Positions 16,585-25,566 of a stretch of 35,669 nucleotides of DNA are shown here, in pieces (the stretch's first letter is position 1; every line of letters starts with the position of its first letter). The translations under genes were made by a program, and so were the position numbers. This DNA comes from Clostridiales bacterium. GTDB taxonomy: Bacteria > Bacillota > Clostridia > Oscillospirales > Oscillospiraceae. The stretch is from NCBI GenBank assembly GCA_022786965.1, contig JALFXH010000076.1, positions 1 through 35,669 of the forward strand, written 5' to 3'. A model generated the notes under the pieces. The model saw only the letters and a program-made list of their open reading frames with translations. It was not told the origin of the DNA and ran no database searches.

Positions 16585-19143
16585 ATGAACATTGTCGTCA
16601 TCGGCGGCGTTGCCGCCGGCACCAAGACCGCTGCGAAGCTCATGCGTCAGGACCGCAGCGCCAAGGTCACCGTCTACACCAAGGGCAAGGACATCTCTTA
16701 TGCCGGCTGCGGCCTGCCCTACTATGTGGGCGGCAGCATTGAAACCCGGGAGGAGCTGATCGTCAACACCCCCGAAAAGTTCATGGGCCTCACCGGTGTG
16801 GAGGTCAAGACCGAGATGGAAGCTACCAAAGTGGACGCTTCCGCCAAGACCGTGACCTTCGCGAATGGCGAGGTCGCTTCCTACGACAAGCTGGTCATCG
16901 CCACCGGTGCGACTCCTTTCGTTCCCAATGTGACGGGCGCCACCCTGCCCGGCGTGTTCACCATGCGTACCCCCGATGACGCCATCGGCCTGCGGGCCTA
17001 TGTGGACGAAAAGGGCTGCCGCAGCGCGGTGGTTGTGGGTGCGGGCTTCATCGGTCTGGAAATCGCCGAGAACCTGCTGTCCAAGGGCCTGAAGGTCACC
17101 GTGGTGGATATGGCCTCTCAGGTCATGCCCAACCTCTTCGACGCCGAGGTTGCCGACTACATCCGCCGTCAGCTCCAGGCCAAAGGCATCCGCATCGTCA
17201 CCAGCGCTGGGCTGGAGGCCGTGCTGGGCGGCGAGAAGGCCACCGGCATCCGCACCGCTGTGGGCGGCTTCGAGGCCGACGTGGTGGTTATGGCCATCGG
17301 TGTCCGTCCCGCTACCGCCTTCCTGAACGATTCCGGCATTGAAATGTTCAAGGGCACCATCCTGGTGGACAAGTACCAGAAGACCAATCTCCCCGATGTT
17401 TACGCCGTGGGCGACTGCGCCATGGTCTACAACCGGATTACCGGCAAGGGTCAGTGGTCCGCCATGGGCTCCACCGCCAACATCACCGGCCGGCTGCTGG
17501 CCAAGAATCTCACCGGTGGGGACGTTCCTTACGGCGGCTGCCTGGGTACCGGCGTGGTCAAGCTCACCGACACCCTGAACGCCGGCCGTACGGGTCTTAC
17601 CGAGGAGCAGGCCATTGCCGCTGGCTACGATGCCATCACCGTGACCTGCGTCACCGACGACAAGGCCCACTACTACCCCGATGCCTCCACCTTTGTCACC
17701 AAGCTGATTGCCGACAAGGCCAGCCACAAGCTGCTGGGCATTCAGGTGCTGGGCGGCGGCAGTGTGGACAAGATGGTGGACATCGCCGTCACCGGCATCG
17801 CCATGGGCGCCAAGGTCGAGGACTTCGACACCCTGGATTACGCCTACGCGCCTCCCTTCTCCACCGCCATCCATCCCTTCGTCCAGGCCTGCTACATTCT
17901 GGAAAACAAGCTGGCTGGCGAGTATGAGAGCATGACTCCCGCCGAGTACCTGGCCGGCAAGGCCAAGGGCTACAAGGTCATCGACGTCAGCCCCGCCCCC
18001 GCCATTCCCGGGGCCAAGTGGGTGGACCTGGCCAAGGTCACCGGCCCCATCGAGGGCCTTGAGAAGGATGAGAAGCTTCTGCTGGTCTGCGCCAAGGGCA
18101 AGCGGGGCTACTTCCTGCAGAACCGCCTGAAGGCCTATGGCTACACCAATACCCGCGCTTTGGAAGGCGGTCTGTTCGTCAACAACGTGAAGGTCACCTT
18201 CGCCGGCGGCAAGCTGCCCCCCGAGGAAATCAAGCGGGTGAAGGCTCTGGGCTGCCTGCAGGACAAGCGGTTCCCCGATGTCTTCAACGTCCGTATCATT
18301 ACCCGCAACGGTAAAATCACCTCCGAGGAGCATCGTGTGGTGGCGGAGGCCGCCGACAAGTTCGGCTCCGGCGAGGTCACCATGACCACCCGTCTGACCT
18401 TGGAGATCCAGGGCGTCAAGCACGAGAACATCCAGCCCCTGATTGACTTCGTGAACGCCCACGGCCTGCTCACCGGTGGCACCGGCAGCTTGGTGCGCCC
18501 GGTGGTGTCCTGCAAGGGTACTACCTGCCAGTACGGCCTCATCGACACCTTCGGCCTGTCCGACCGCATCCACGAGAAGTTCTACATTGGCTACCACGGC
18601 GTGACCCTGCCCCACAAGTTCAAGATCGCCGTAGGCGGCTGCCCCAACAACTGCGTCAAGCCCGACCTCAACGATCTGGGCATCGTGGGCCAGCGGGTTC
18701 CCATGGTGGATTACAGTAAGTGCCGGGGCTGCAAGGTCTGCCAGGTGGAGAAGAACTGCCCCATCAAGACCGCGAAAATGGTGGACGGCAAGATCAACAT
18801 TGATCCCAACGCCTGCAACAACTGCGGCCGCTGCAAGGGCAAGTGCCCCTTCGGCGCGTTGGAGGAGTACCAGAACGGCTACAAGATTCTCATCGGCGGC
18901 CGCTGGGGCAAGAAGGTTGCCCACGGCATGGCTCTGACCAAGCTCTTCACCACCGAGGAGGAGGTCATGGACGTCATCGAGAAGGCCATCCTCCTGTTCC
19001 GGGACGAGGGAATCTCCGGCGAGCGGTTTGCCGACACCGTGACCCGGCTGGGCTTCGACTACGTCAACGAGAAGCTGCTCAGCGGCTCCATCGACAAGGA
19101 CGCCATCCTGCACAAGACCGTCAAGGGCGGCGCTACCTGCTAA
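16585..19143 (+). CDS. CoA-disulfide reductase / rhodanese / siroheme sulfite reductase-like fusion
   Basis: An 852-residue fusion. Residues 1-445 are a pyridine nucleotide-disulfide oxidoreductase of the CoA-disulfide/persulfide reductase type: FAD motif (VVIGGVAAGTKTA), single redox Cys42 in AGCGLPYYVGG, and NAD-binding VVVGAGFIGLEIAE near 149-163. Residues about 450-535 are a rhodanese domain with active-site loop C502-AKGKRG. Residues about 560-700 are a sulfite/nitrite reductase half-domain plus siroheme/[4Fe-4S] site (C643-x4-C648 and C686-x3-C690 in GGCPNNC). Two ferredoxin [4Fe-4S] motifs follow (C713, 716, 719, 725 and C744, 747, 750, 754). I infer NAD(P)H-driven reduction of sulfite, polysulfide or persulfide to sulfide. 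ATG 16585 is 8 bp after AAGGAG; ATG 16579 is only 2 bp away. Confidence 0.85.
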   Translation: MNIVVIGGVAAGTKTAAKLMRQDRSAKVTVYTKGKDISYAGCGLPYYVGGSIETREELIVNTPEKFMGLTGVEVKTEMEATKVDASAKTVTFANGEVASYDKLVIATGATPFVPNVTGATLPGVFTMRTPDDAIGLRAYVDEKGCRSAVVVGAGFIGLEIAENLLSKGLKVTVVDMASQVMPNLFDAEVADYIRRQLQAKGIRIVTSAGLEAVLGGEKATGIRTAVGGFEADVVVMAIGVRPATAFLNDSGIEMFKGTILVDKYQKTNLPDVYAVGDCAMVYNRITGKGQWSAMGSTANITGRLLAKNLTGGDVPYGGCLGTGVVKLTDTLNAGRTGLTEEQAIAAGYDAITVTCVTDDKAHYYPDASTFVTKLIADKASHKLLGIQVLGGGSVDKMVDIAVTGIAMGAKVEDFDTLDYAYAPPFSTAIHPFVQACYILENKLAGEYESMTPAEYLAGKAKGYKVIDVSPAPAIPGAKWVDLAKVTGPIEGLEKDEKLLLVCAKGKRGYFLQNRLKAYGYTNTRALEGGLFVNNVKVTFAGGKLPPEEIKRVKALGCLQDKRFPDVFNVRIITRNGKITSEEHRVVAEAADKFGSGEVTMTTRLTLEIQGVKHENIQPLIDFVNAHGLLTGGTGSLVRPVVSCKGTTCQYGLIDTFGLSDRIHEKFYIGYHGVTLPHKFKIAVGGCPNNCVKPDLNDLGIVGQRVPMVDYSKCRGCKVCQVEKNCPIKTAKMVDGKINIDPNACNNCGRCKGKCPFGALEEYQNGYKILIGGRWGKKVAHGMALTKLFTTEEEVMDVIEKAILLFRDEGISGERFADTVTRLGFDYVNEKLLSGSIDKDAILHKTVKGGATC

Positions 19144-19156
19144 GCTTCATATCACA

Positions 19157-19188
19157 CCCCCGCGGGAATTTTCCCGCGGGGGCTTTTT
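19157..19188 (+). terminator. Rho-independent terminator of the sulfur-fusion gene
   Basis: CCCCCGCGGGAA (19157-19168) and TTCCCGCGGGGG (19171-19182) form a 12-bp perfect stem, followed by CTTTTT, 14 bp after the stop codon. Confidence 0.95.
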
Positions 19189-19330
19189 GCCTTCCCCTTT
19201 GGGGAAGGTGCCCCCGTAGGGGGCGGAAGAGGGCGGTAGCATAGAAATCCTTCTTCCGCGTTTCGGCGAACTCGCAGGAGCCTCTTCCGACCTCGCTTAC
19301 GCTCGGCCACCTTCCCCAAAGGGGAAGGCT
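19189..19330. repeat. CCTTCCCC-family palindromic repeat
   Basis: Left hairpin CCTTCCCCTTTGGGGAAGG, right hairpin CCTTCCCCAAAGGGGAAGG, with GACCTCGCTTACGCTCGGCC next to the right end as in the 5001 and 16349 copies. It directly follows a terminator and ends in a T-run (CTTTTTT). From 19331 to 19429 there is AT-richer sequence that must hold the next promoter; I could not place it. Confidence 0.8.
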
Positions 19331-19429
19331 TTTTTGCCTGTGTTTCCGGATTGTTTACAAATAATTCCCAAAATCCGCGGAACGGTTCTGTAAAATAAGA
19401 AGGATTCTGAATACTAAGGAGTACGTCCT

Positions 19430-21097
19430 ATGGAGCAACAGCAGCGTCCTGGCGAAGAACTATTCGACAGGCTCAATCGGGAAAAGAAGCAGCGCCGGCG
19501 GAAGGTGGTTCGCACCGTCATCATCGTCATCGCGGTTATCGCGCTGGCGTTGGTGCTTCTGGTGCTTTCTCTGCGGCGCAGCGTGGAAAAGAAGTTCGCT
19601 GCGGCGGAAAAAGAGGTCCTGACCTATGAGGTAAAGCCCGGCACCATTCACACCCTGGTCACCGGCAGCGGGGTTCTCGCGCAGGTGGACCAGGAGGAGA
19701 TCAAGGTTCCCGCCGGGGTGGAGATCGACGAGGTCTTCCCGGAAGCAGGCGATTTGGTGACTGAGGGAGAATTGCTGGCCAAGGTGGACATGGCCTCGGT
19801 GATGAGCGCCCTGTCCGACACCCAAAGCCAGCTGAAAACCCTGGACCGGGATATTAACAACGCCAAGGACGACACCGCCTCCACCAGTCTCACCGCTGGT
19901 GTCAGCGGCCGTGTCAAGAAAATCTACGCGGAGGTGGGCGATGATGTGGGCGTCTGCATGGCGAAAAACGGCGCGCTGGCTCTCCTCAGCCTTGACGGCT
20001 ACATGGCTGTGGACATCGAGGCGGAAGGCCCCGTCCGTGGGGACACCGTGGCCGTCACCCGCGCCGACGGCAGCGTCATTGCCGGCGTGGTGGAGCAGGC
20101 CCGTAAGGGACAGCTGACCGTGCTGGTCACCGACGACGGACCCCTCTTTGACGAGGAAGTCACGGTTTCCGACGCAGACGGAAACACCCTGGGCAAGGGC
20201 AATCTGTACATCCACTCCCCCCTTGCCGTCACCGGCTACGCGGGGACAGTCAGCGGCATCCCCACCCGGGAAAACGCCAAGGTTACCAGCGGCAGCAGCG
20301 TTGTGACCCTGAAGGATACCAAGACCAGCGCCAACTATGACGCCCTTCTGCGCCAGCGGGAGGACCTGGAGGAGACCTTCCTGGAGCTTCTCGCCATCTA
20401 CCGGGACGGGGCGCTGCTTTCCAAAATGGACGGTCTGGTCAGTTCCGTTGAATATGACGAGGATACCTTTGATGCTACCGTGGAGAACCAGATTCTGACC
20501 CTGTACCCCCAGAAGCAGATGTCCGTCACCATCAGTGTGGATGAAACCGACATTCTGTCCCTGAAAGAAGGACAGGAAGCGGAAATTGAGGTCAGTTCCG
20601 TCAGTGAGGATACCTTCAGCGGCACCGTCACCGAGATCAGCAAGGTTGCGGACACCTCCACCGGCGTGACCCAGTATTCCGCCGAAGTGACCCTCGACTG
20701 TGAAGAGGGGATGCTGGCGGGCATGACCGCCAACATCAACGTGCGGATTCAGGGCACGGAGAATGCTCTGATTATCCCCGTGGACGCCCTGCACCAGAAC
20801 AGCGCGGCGTATTATGTCTACACCGCCTACGACTCCGAAGCCCACCGCTATGACGGCCGGGTGGAGGTGACCATCGGCATGCAGAACGACGACTATGTGG
20901 AGATCACCTCGGGCCTTCGTGAGGGCGACACGGTGTACTACACCGAGTCCCAGAATTTCTCCATCATGGATATGTTCGCCATGGCCCAGGGCATGGGCGG
21001 CGGAATGCCTTCCGGCGGCGGTAACCGGGGCGGCGGACAGATGCCCGGCGGAATGCCCAACGGACGGCCCAGCGGAATGCCCGGCATGGGAGGTTAA
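19430..21097 (+). CDS. HlyD/MacA-type efflux adaptor (first)
   Basis: A 555-residue membrane-fusion adaptor. A basic cytosolic N-terminus and one helix (about 26-48) anchor it. The lipoyl/barrel-sandwich halves (KPGTIHTLVTGSGVLAQVDQEEIKVP, and near 330 DGALLSKMDGLVSSVEYD) and beta-barrel (VDETDILSLKEGQEAEIEVSSVSEDTFSGTVTEIS) are recognisable. The membrane-proximal domain ends with GLREGDTVYYTESQNF. The last 35 residues are Gly/Met/Pro-rich. AAGGAG precedes ATG 19430. It is first of four genes: the ATPase starts 3 bp after its stop. Systems like this (MacAB, YknXYZ) export peptides, toxins or lipids; the substrate here is unknown. Confidence 0.88.
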   Translation: MEQQQRPGEELFDRLNREKKQRRRKVVRTVIIVIAVIALALVLLVLSLRRSVEKKFAAAEKEVLTYEVKPGTIHTLVTGSGVLAQVDQEEIKVPAGVEIDEVFPEAGDLVTEGELLAKVDMASVMSALSDTQSQLKTLDRDINNAKDDTASTSLTAGVSGRVKKIYAEVGDDVGVCMAKNGALALLSLDGYMAVDIEAEGPVRGDTVAVTRADGSVIAGVVEQARKGQLTVLVTDDGPLFDEEVTVSDADGNTLGKGNLYIHSPLAVTGYAGTVSGIPTRENAKVTSGSSVVTLKDTKTSANYDALLRQREDLEETFLELLAIYRDGALLSKMDGLVSSVEYDEDTFDATVENQILTLYPQKQMSVTISVDETDILSLKEGQEAEIEVSSVSEDTFSGTVTEISKVADTSTGVTQYSAEVTLDCEEGMLAGMTANINVRIQGTENALIIPVDALHQNSAAYYVYTAYDSEAHRYDGRVEVTIGMQNDDYVEITSGLREGDTVYYTESQNFSIMDMFAMAQGMGGGMPSGGGNRGGGQMPGGMPNGRPSGMPGMGG

Positions 21098-21100
21098 CCC

Positions 21101-21772
21101 ATGATTCAGCTGAAAGATATCTGCAAATTTTATCAGGTGGGCGATGACCGGGTGCGTGCCCTTGACCACGCCAACCTGCACATCTACCCACAGGAATTCG
21201 TCAGCATCATCGGCCCCTCCGGCTCCGGAAAATCCACCATGATGAACATTATCGGGTGTCTGGACGTGGCGGACGCCGGGGAGTACCTGCTGGACGGCCT
21301 GCCCATCGAGAGCTACTCCGAAAATCAGCTGGCCAAAATCCGCAACCAGAAAATCGGCTTTGTGTTCCAGCAGTATAACCTGATTCCCAAGCTGACGGCG
21401 GAGGAAAATGTGGAGCTGCCCCTCATCTACCAGAAGGTTCCCAAAAAAGAGCGGGTGGAGCGGGTGAAGGAGGCTCTGAATAGGGTGAATATGTATCCCC
21501 GGGCCAAGCACCTGCCCACGGAGCTTTCCGGCGGACAGCAGCAAAGAGTGTCCATCGCCCGTGCCATCGTCACCCGGCCCAAGCTGATTCTGGCCGACGA
21601 GCCCACCGGCGCCCTGGATTCCAAAACCAGCAGGGAAATCATCGACATTTTCCACGACCTTCATTCTCAGGGAAATACCATCGTCCTCATTACCCACGAC
21701 AATAACATCGCCAAGCAGGCCCAGCGCTCCATCCACATTCTGGACGGACAGATTTCGGAGGTGACCCTGTAA
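21101..21772 (+). CDS. MacB-type ABC transporter ATP-binding protein
   Basis: A 223-residue ATPase of the MacB/LolD/FtsE family. Walker [10 protein letters not shown] at 38-46, Q-loop Q90 ([11 protein letters not shown]), signature LSGGQQQR at 142-149, Walker B LILADE at 162-167 and H-loop His199 are all present. It powers the permease encoded immediately downstream; the stop and start codons overlap by one base (TAATG at 21770-21774), indicating coupled translation. Confidence 0.95.
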   Translation: MIQLKDICKFYQVGDDRVRALDHANLHIYPQEFVSIIGPSGSGKSTMMNIIGCLDVADAGEYLLDGLPIESYSENQLAKIRNQKIGFVFQQYNLIPKLTAEENVELPLIYQKVPKKERVERVKEALNRVNMYPRAKHLPTELSGGQQQRVSIARAIVTRPKLILADEPTGALDSKTSREIIDIFHDLHSQGNTIVLITHDNNIAKQAQRSIHILDGQISEVTL

Positions 21773-22959
21773 TGCAGTCATTTGTTATGGCGCTACGTTC
21801 CATCGGCGCCAATAAAATGCGGGCCGTCCTGACCATGCTGGGCATCATCATCGGCGTTATGGCCCTGGTGGTGCTGGTGAGTCTGGTCAACGGCGCTACG
21901 GATTCCGTCACCACGGCGGTGTCTGACATGGGCACCAGCCTGGTCACCGTCACCATTTCCGACGACAAGGGGAAACCCATTCGCCTGAGCGATCTGGATG
22001 AATGGACGAAGGAGCCGGGCATCGGCCTGATTTCCGCCCGGAGCAGTTCCACCGTGGTGGGCAAGCACGACGCCAATTACGACAGCGTCACCGTCTACGG
22101 CACCACCCCTTCTTACTATCAGATTCAGGGCCTGCAGCTGTCCCTGGGCCGGTGGCTCAAGTCCTCCGACCAGAAAAACGCCGCCTATGTCTGCGTCCTC
22201 AACGAGGCCGCCGCCGACGAGTTGATTGGCTACACCGACTGCGTGGGGCAGACCATCACCCTGAACGGCGTGCAGTTTACCGTGGTGGGAGTGCTGGAGG
22301 AGAACGAGGATTCCCTGACCTCGGTGCTGACCTCGGGAATGCTCATGGCCTACATCCCCTATTCCTCCCTGATCCGCCTGACGGACAGCGTCAGCAATGA
22401 CGTGACCACCTTCTACATCTCCGCGGCGGAGGGCTCCACCGTGGACGCGGCGGCGGACGCCATGGAAAAAATCCTCATGGAGCGGTTCGACGAGGACGAC
22501 GACGCCTTTGACGTGGACGCTTCCAATATGCTGGAGGAAGCCATGAACAAGGTCACCTCCACCCTGTCCCTGCTGCTTGGCGGCATCGCGGGGATTTCTC
22601 TGGTGGTGGGCGGCATCGGTATCATGAACATCATGATGGTCACCGTCACCGAGCGTACAAGAGAAATTGGCATCCGCAAGGCCATCGGCGCCAGCCGGGG
22701 TAACATATTGACCCAGTTTCTCATGGAGGCCGTGGTGCTTTGCATGATCGGCTGCGGCTTGGGAATTTTCCTGAGCTGGGCCATTTTGCAGGTGGTGTCC
22801 ACCGTCACCGTCAGCGCCGGCATTACCTTCTCCCTGAATATGGGGGTGGTGGGTCTGGCGGTGGCCTTCTGCTTCCTGATTGGCGTGGTGTTCGGGCTGT
22901 ATCCCGCCAACAAGGCGGCGAAGATGAAGCCCATCGACGCCCTGCACTACGGAGGATAA
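21772..22959 (+). CDS. MacB/FtsX-type ABC transporter permease
   Basis: A 395-residue MacB-like permease: one N-terminal helix (about 17-39, MLGIIIGVMALVVLVSLVNGA), a large extracytoplasmic MacB_PCD domain (about 45-265), then three C-terminal helices with the FtsX-family motif MMVTVTERTREIGIRKAIGASRGNILTQFL between the first and second. It acts as a mechanotransmitting subunit working with the adaptor. Overlaps the ATPase by one base and is followed 4 bp later by the second adaptor. Confidence 0.93.
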   Translation: MQSFVMALRSIGANKMRAVLTMLGIIIGVMALVVLVSLVNGATDSVTTAVSDMGTSLVTVTISDDKGKPIRLSDLDEWTKEPGIGLISARSSSTVVGKHDANYDSVTVYGTTPSYYQIQGLQLSLGRWLKSSDQKNAAYVCVLNEAAADELIGYTDCVGQTITLNGVQFTVVGVLEENEDSLTSVLTSGMLMAYIPYSSLIRLTDSVSNDVTTFYISAAEGSTVDAAADAMEKILMERFDEDDDAFDVDASNMLEEAMNKVTSTLSLLLGGIAGISLVVGGIGIMNIMMVTVTERTREIGIRKAIGASRGNILTQFLMEAVVLCMIGCGLGIFLSWAILQVVSTVTVSAGITFSLNMGVVGLAVAFCFLIGVVFGLYPANKAAKMKPIDALHYGG

Positions 22960-22963
22960 GTTC

Positions 22964-25327
22964 ATGACGAAGAAGAAATCAGTAAAGCGGTACATCCTCT
23001 GGGGCGTGCTGGCGTTTGTTGTGCTGTGGCTGGCGCTGATGCCCCTGATGGCCCGGCAGCAGCAGGAGGAGGACGGCCCCCAGGCCAGCATCCTCAGCGC
23101 CAACGCCGCCATGGGCTCCATCCGCACCGCCATCCACGGCGGCGGAATCCTGGAAGCCGGGGAGAATGAGGATATTACCATTCCCAAAGATGTGAAAATT
23201 ACGGAATTCCTTGTGAAAAACGGGGATTTTGTCAGCGAGGGCGACCCCCTTGCCGCCGTGGACAAGGTCAGCGTCATGACCGCCATTACGGAGGTTCAGG
23301 ATTCCATGTCCGCGGTGAGAAAGCAGATTACGGCTGTGTCTGATGAAAAGGCAGCCACGGAGGTCTCTGCCACCGCCGGGGGGCGGGTGAAGCTGGTCTA
23401 CGCCAAGGAGGGCGACCGGGTGGAGAGCGTCATGCTGGAGCATGGGACTCTGGCGGTGCTGAGCCTTGACAGCAAGATGTGCGTCAGGCTCACCGTGGAC
23501 TCCCCCCTGACTACCGGAGAATCGGTGACCGTTACCCTGGCGGACGGCAAGGAAGTCACCGGCCGGGTGGAGAGTAACCTCAGCGGCCTGCTGGTGGTGA
23601 CCATCGAGGACAAGGGCTACGAGGTGGGCCAGAGAGTTTCCGTTTCCGGTGTGGGTGAGGGAATTCTGGAAATCCATAGCCCCTGGAACGCCACGGCCTT
23701 CGCGGGCACGGTGTCCATCGTCTACGCCCAGCCGGAGCAGACGTTGGGTTCCGGCGCGGCGCTGTTCACCCTCAAGGACACGGACTACACCGCCCAGCGG
23801 GAAAAGCTGGCCCAGACCCACCGGGATTACGAGGAGCTGCTGCAAAAGCTGTTCAAAATGCACGAAACCGGTGTGATTTCCGCCCCCTGTGACGGATTGG
23901 TGTCGGGGATTGACAAAAATTCCGCCCACCTGCTGGCAGCCCAGGAGGAAGAGATTGTTGCCCAGCCCCTGAATGCTGGGGAGGGCGAATTCCGGCTGGT
24001 GCTGCTGGGCGAAGTGATGCCGCTGGACGAAGGCAGCAGCGCAGTTTGCACCGGGGAAGACGACTGTGAAGCGGACACCCACATAGCAACCTGCCCCTAT
24101 CAATGCACCAAGCAAGTCGGATGCACCTCGGCATACCATAAGGACGGCTGCCCGGAAAAGTGTACCAATGATGAGAAATGTCTGGTGTCCAACCCCTCCA
24201 AGCACCTGGAAACCTGCCCCCGCCGATGCACCAACACGGATAGCTGTAATGCAATCCATCATTTGGACACCTGTATCAGACTGTGTGTTCACGCCAACGA
24301 GGGACAGAAATGTGACGCAAAGACCCATTATGACGACTGCATTGCGCTGTGTTCCCACAGCAAGTCGGAGAGTCAGCCTTGCAATGCCAGCAAGCACGCA
24401 TCGGACTGCTTCTTTGCACAGGTAATCTACAAGGCCGTCGTTGCGAAAGTGGATGCGGTTGGCGATGAACTTGTGGTGCTTTGGGATGCCTCCGGTACCC
24501 AGTATGATGTGGTGAAAACCGGAAATGGCTGGGCATTGGCAAGCGGTCAGAGTATCAACGAAAGTCTCCTCATCAGCAAAAACGGCCCCACTTTGGCCAA
24601 TGCGGGCAATTATAAAAAAGGTGATATTATTTTCTATGTTGTGGGCTATCGCCTGGACCAGAAGGTCTGGGAGGGCGTAGTACCCTACCGCTCCGCACCG
24701 GCCATGCCCAGTTTCTCCATGCCCAGTATGAACTTTAATTTCAGCTTCTCCATGCCCGGCATGGGCGGAAGTTCCTCCACCCAGACCCAGCTGTATGACC
24801 TTGATGGGGATGTGCTCATGACCGTCACCCCCCAGGACACCATGACCTTAACGGTGGCTGCGGATGAATCCGACATTTCCAGCGTGAAAACCGGAATGTC
24901 CGCCGAGATTACCGTGAACGCCCTGCCGGAGGAGGTCTTCGAGGGCGAGATCACCAAGGTCGCCAGGAGCGGCAGCGGCAACGGCGGCAGCAGTAAATTC
25001 GCCGTGGAAATCACCCTGCCCCGGCAGAGCGAGATGCTTTCCGGTATGAGCGCCTCCGCGGTTATTTCCCTGTACGAGAAGATGAACGTGCTGACCCTGC
25101 CCGCCGCCGCCCTCACCGAGGACGGAGCAAGAACCATCGTCTACACCGCCCTGGACAAGAAAACCGGGGAGCTGGCGTCTCCCGTGGAGGTCACCACCGG
25201 CCTGTCCGACGGGGAAGTGGTGGAAATTCTCTCGGGCCTCGGCAGCGGCGATACCGTGTACTACGCCTACTACGACACGCTGGAGGAATCTGACGCCGTG
25301 GAGACTGACCGAATGAAAATGTATTGA
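22964..25327 (+). CDS. HlyD/MacA-type efflux adaptor (second) with CCHC-repeat insertion
   Basis: A 787-residue paralogue of the first adaptor, with one N-terminal helix (about 9-29). Shared segments include the VDKVSVMTAITEVQDSM region, the LEIHSPWNATAFAGTVS region, CDGLVSG (309-315) and the beta-barrel from DGDVLMTVTPQDTMTL (about 613 on). Between these, where the first adaptor has about 20 residues, this one has nearly 290 (about 322-609). The insertion holds six tandem Cys/His units (362-485), a beta-rich stretch, and a Met/Phe/Ser-rich segment (about 579-602). The start follows GGAGGATAAGTTC. It probably pairs with the first adaptor around the same ATPase-permease. The insertion looks AT-richer than its flanks, suggesting separate acquisition. 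Confidence 0.85.
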   Translation: MTKKKSVKRYILWGVLAFVVLWLALMPLMARQQQEEDGPQASILSANAAMGSIRTAIHGGGILEAGENEDITIPKDVKITEFLVKNGDFVSEGDPLAAVDKVSVMTAITEVQDSMSAVRKQITAVSDEKAATEVSATAGGRVKLVYAKEGDRVESVMLEHGTLAVLSLDSKMCVRLTVDSPLTTGESVTVTLADGKEVTGRVESNLSGLLVVTIEDKGYEVGQRVSVSGVGEGILEIHSPWNATAFAGTVSIVYAQPEQTLGSGAALFTLKDTDYTAQREKLAQTHRDYEELLQKLFKMHETGVISAPCDGLVSGIDKNSAHLLAAQEEEIVAQPLNAGEGEFRLVLLGEVMPLDEGSSAVCTGEDDCEADTHIATCPYQCTKQVGCTSAYHKDGCPEKCTNDEKCLVSNPSKHLETCPRRCTNTDSCNAIHHLDTCIRLCVHANEGQKCDAKTHYDDCIALCSHSKSESQPCNASKHASDCFFAQVIYKAVVAKVDAVGDELVVLWDASGTQYDVVKTGNGWALASGQSINESLLISKNGPTLANAGNYKKGDIIFYVVGYRLDQKVWEGVVPYRSAPAMPSFSMPSMNFNFSFSMPGMGGSSSTQTQLYDLDGDVLMTVTPQDTMTLTVAADESDISSVKTGMSAEITVNALPEEVFEGEITKVARSGSGNGGSSKFAVEITLPRQSEMLSGMSASAVISLYEKMNVLTLPAAALTEDGARTIVYTALDKKTGELASPVEVTTGLSDGEVVEILSGLGSGDTVYYAYYDTLEESDAVETDRMKMY

Positions 25328-25334
25328 TGATTGG

Positions 25335-25382
25335 ATGGGGCACAGCGATGCTGCTTTTTAGCATGGCATCGCCGTGCCCCAT
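25335..25382 (+). terminator. hairpin ending the exporter operon
   Basis: ATGGGGCAC...GTGCCCCAT and GCGATGC...GCATCG form a long interrupted stem 8 bp after the stop codon. There is no T-run after it, so termination would be imperfect. Confidence 0.6.
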
Positions 25383-25438
25383 TCCGCGGTGAGCCTATAG
25401 AGCTTGAGAAGACTGCGGTGTCGCGCGAATGGAAGAAC

Positions 25439-25489
25439 TGTCATTGCGGGCCGGTGGCTGATGTCACAGGCTTGCAGTGACATTTTTCA
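25439..25489 (+). terminator. second hairpin with T-run upstream of sigma gene
   Basis: TGTCATTGCGGGCC pairs with GGCTTGCAGTGACA through 14 positions including three G-T wobbles, followed by TTTTTC. The start resembles the ends of the repeat at 1169. It may isolate the sigma gene from exporter transcription. The rest of 25383-25566 shows no gene and no clear promoter. Confidence 0.6.
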
Positions 25490-25566
25490 TTTGTTGTCCG
25501 ATTTTCGTTTTCTTTGCGTCTTATACAGCAGAAAGATCTTTCAGCGAAACGAAGGAGGAAACCACC

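Noticed and set aside
16534-19113. Open frame of about 860 codons antisense to the sulfur-fusion gene
   Set aside because: Same codon-bias effect; no start signal and no recognisable domain, whereas the plus-strand gene has all catalytic motifs.
19460-21781. Open frame of over 770 codons antisense to the first adaptor and ATPase
   Set aside because: Shadow of two clear genes; low-complexity composition.
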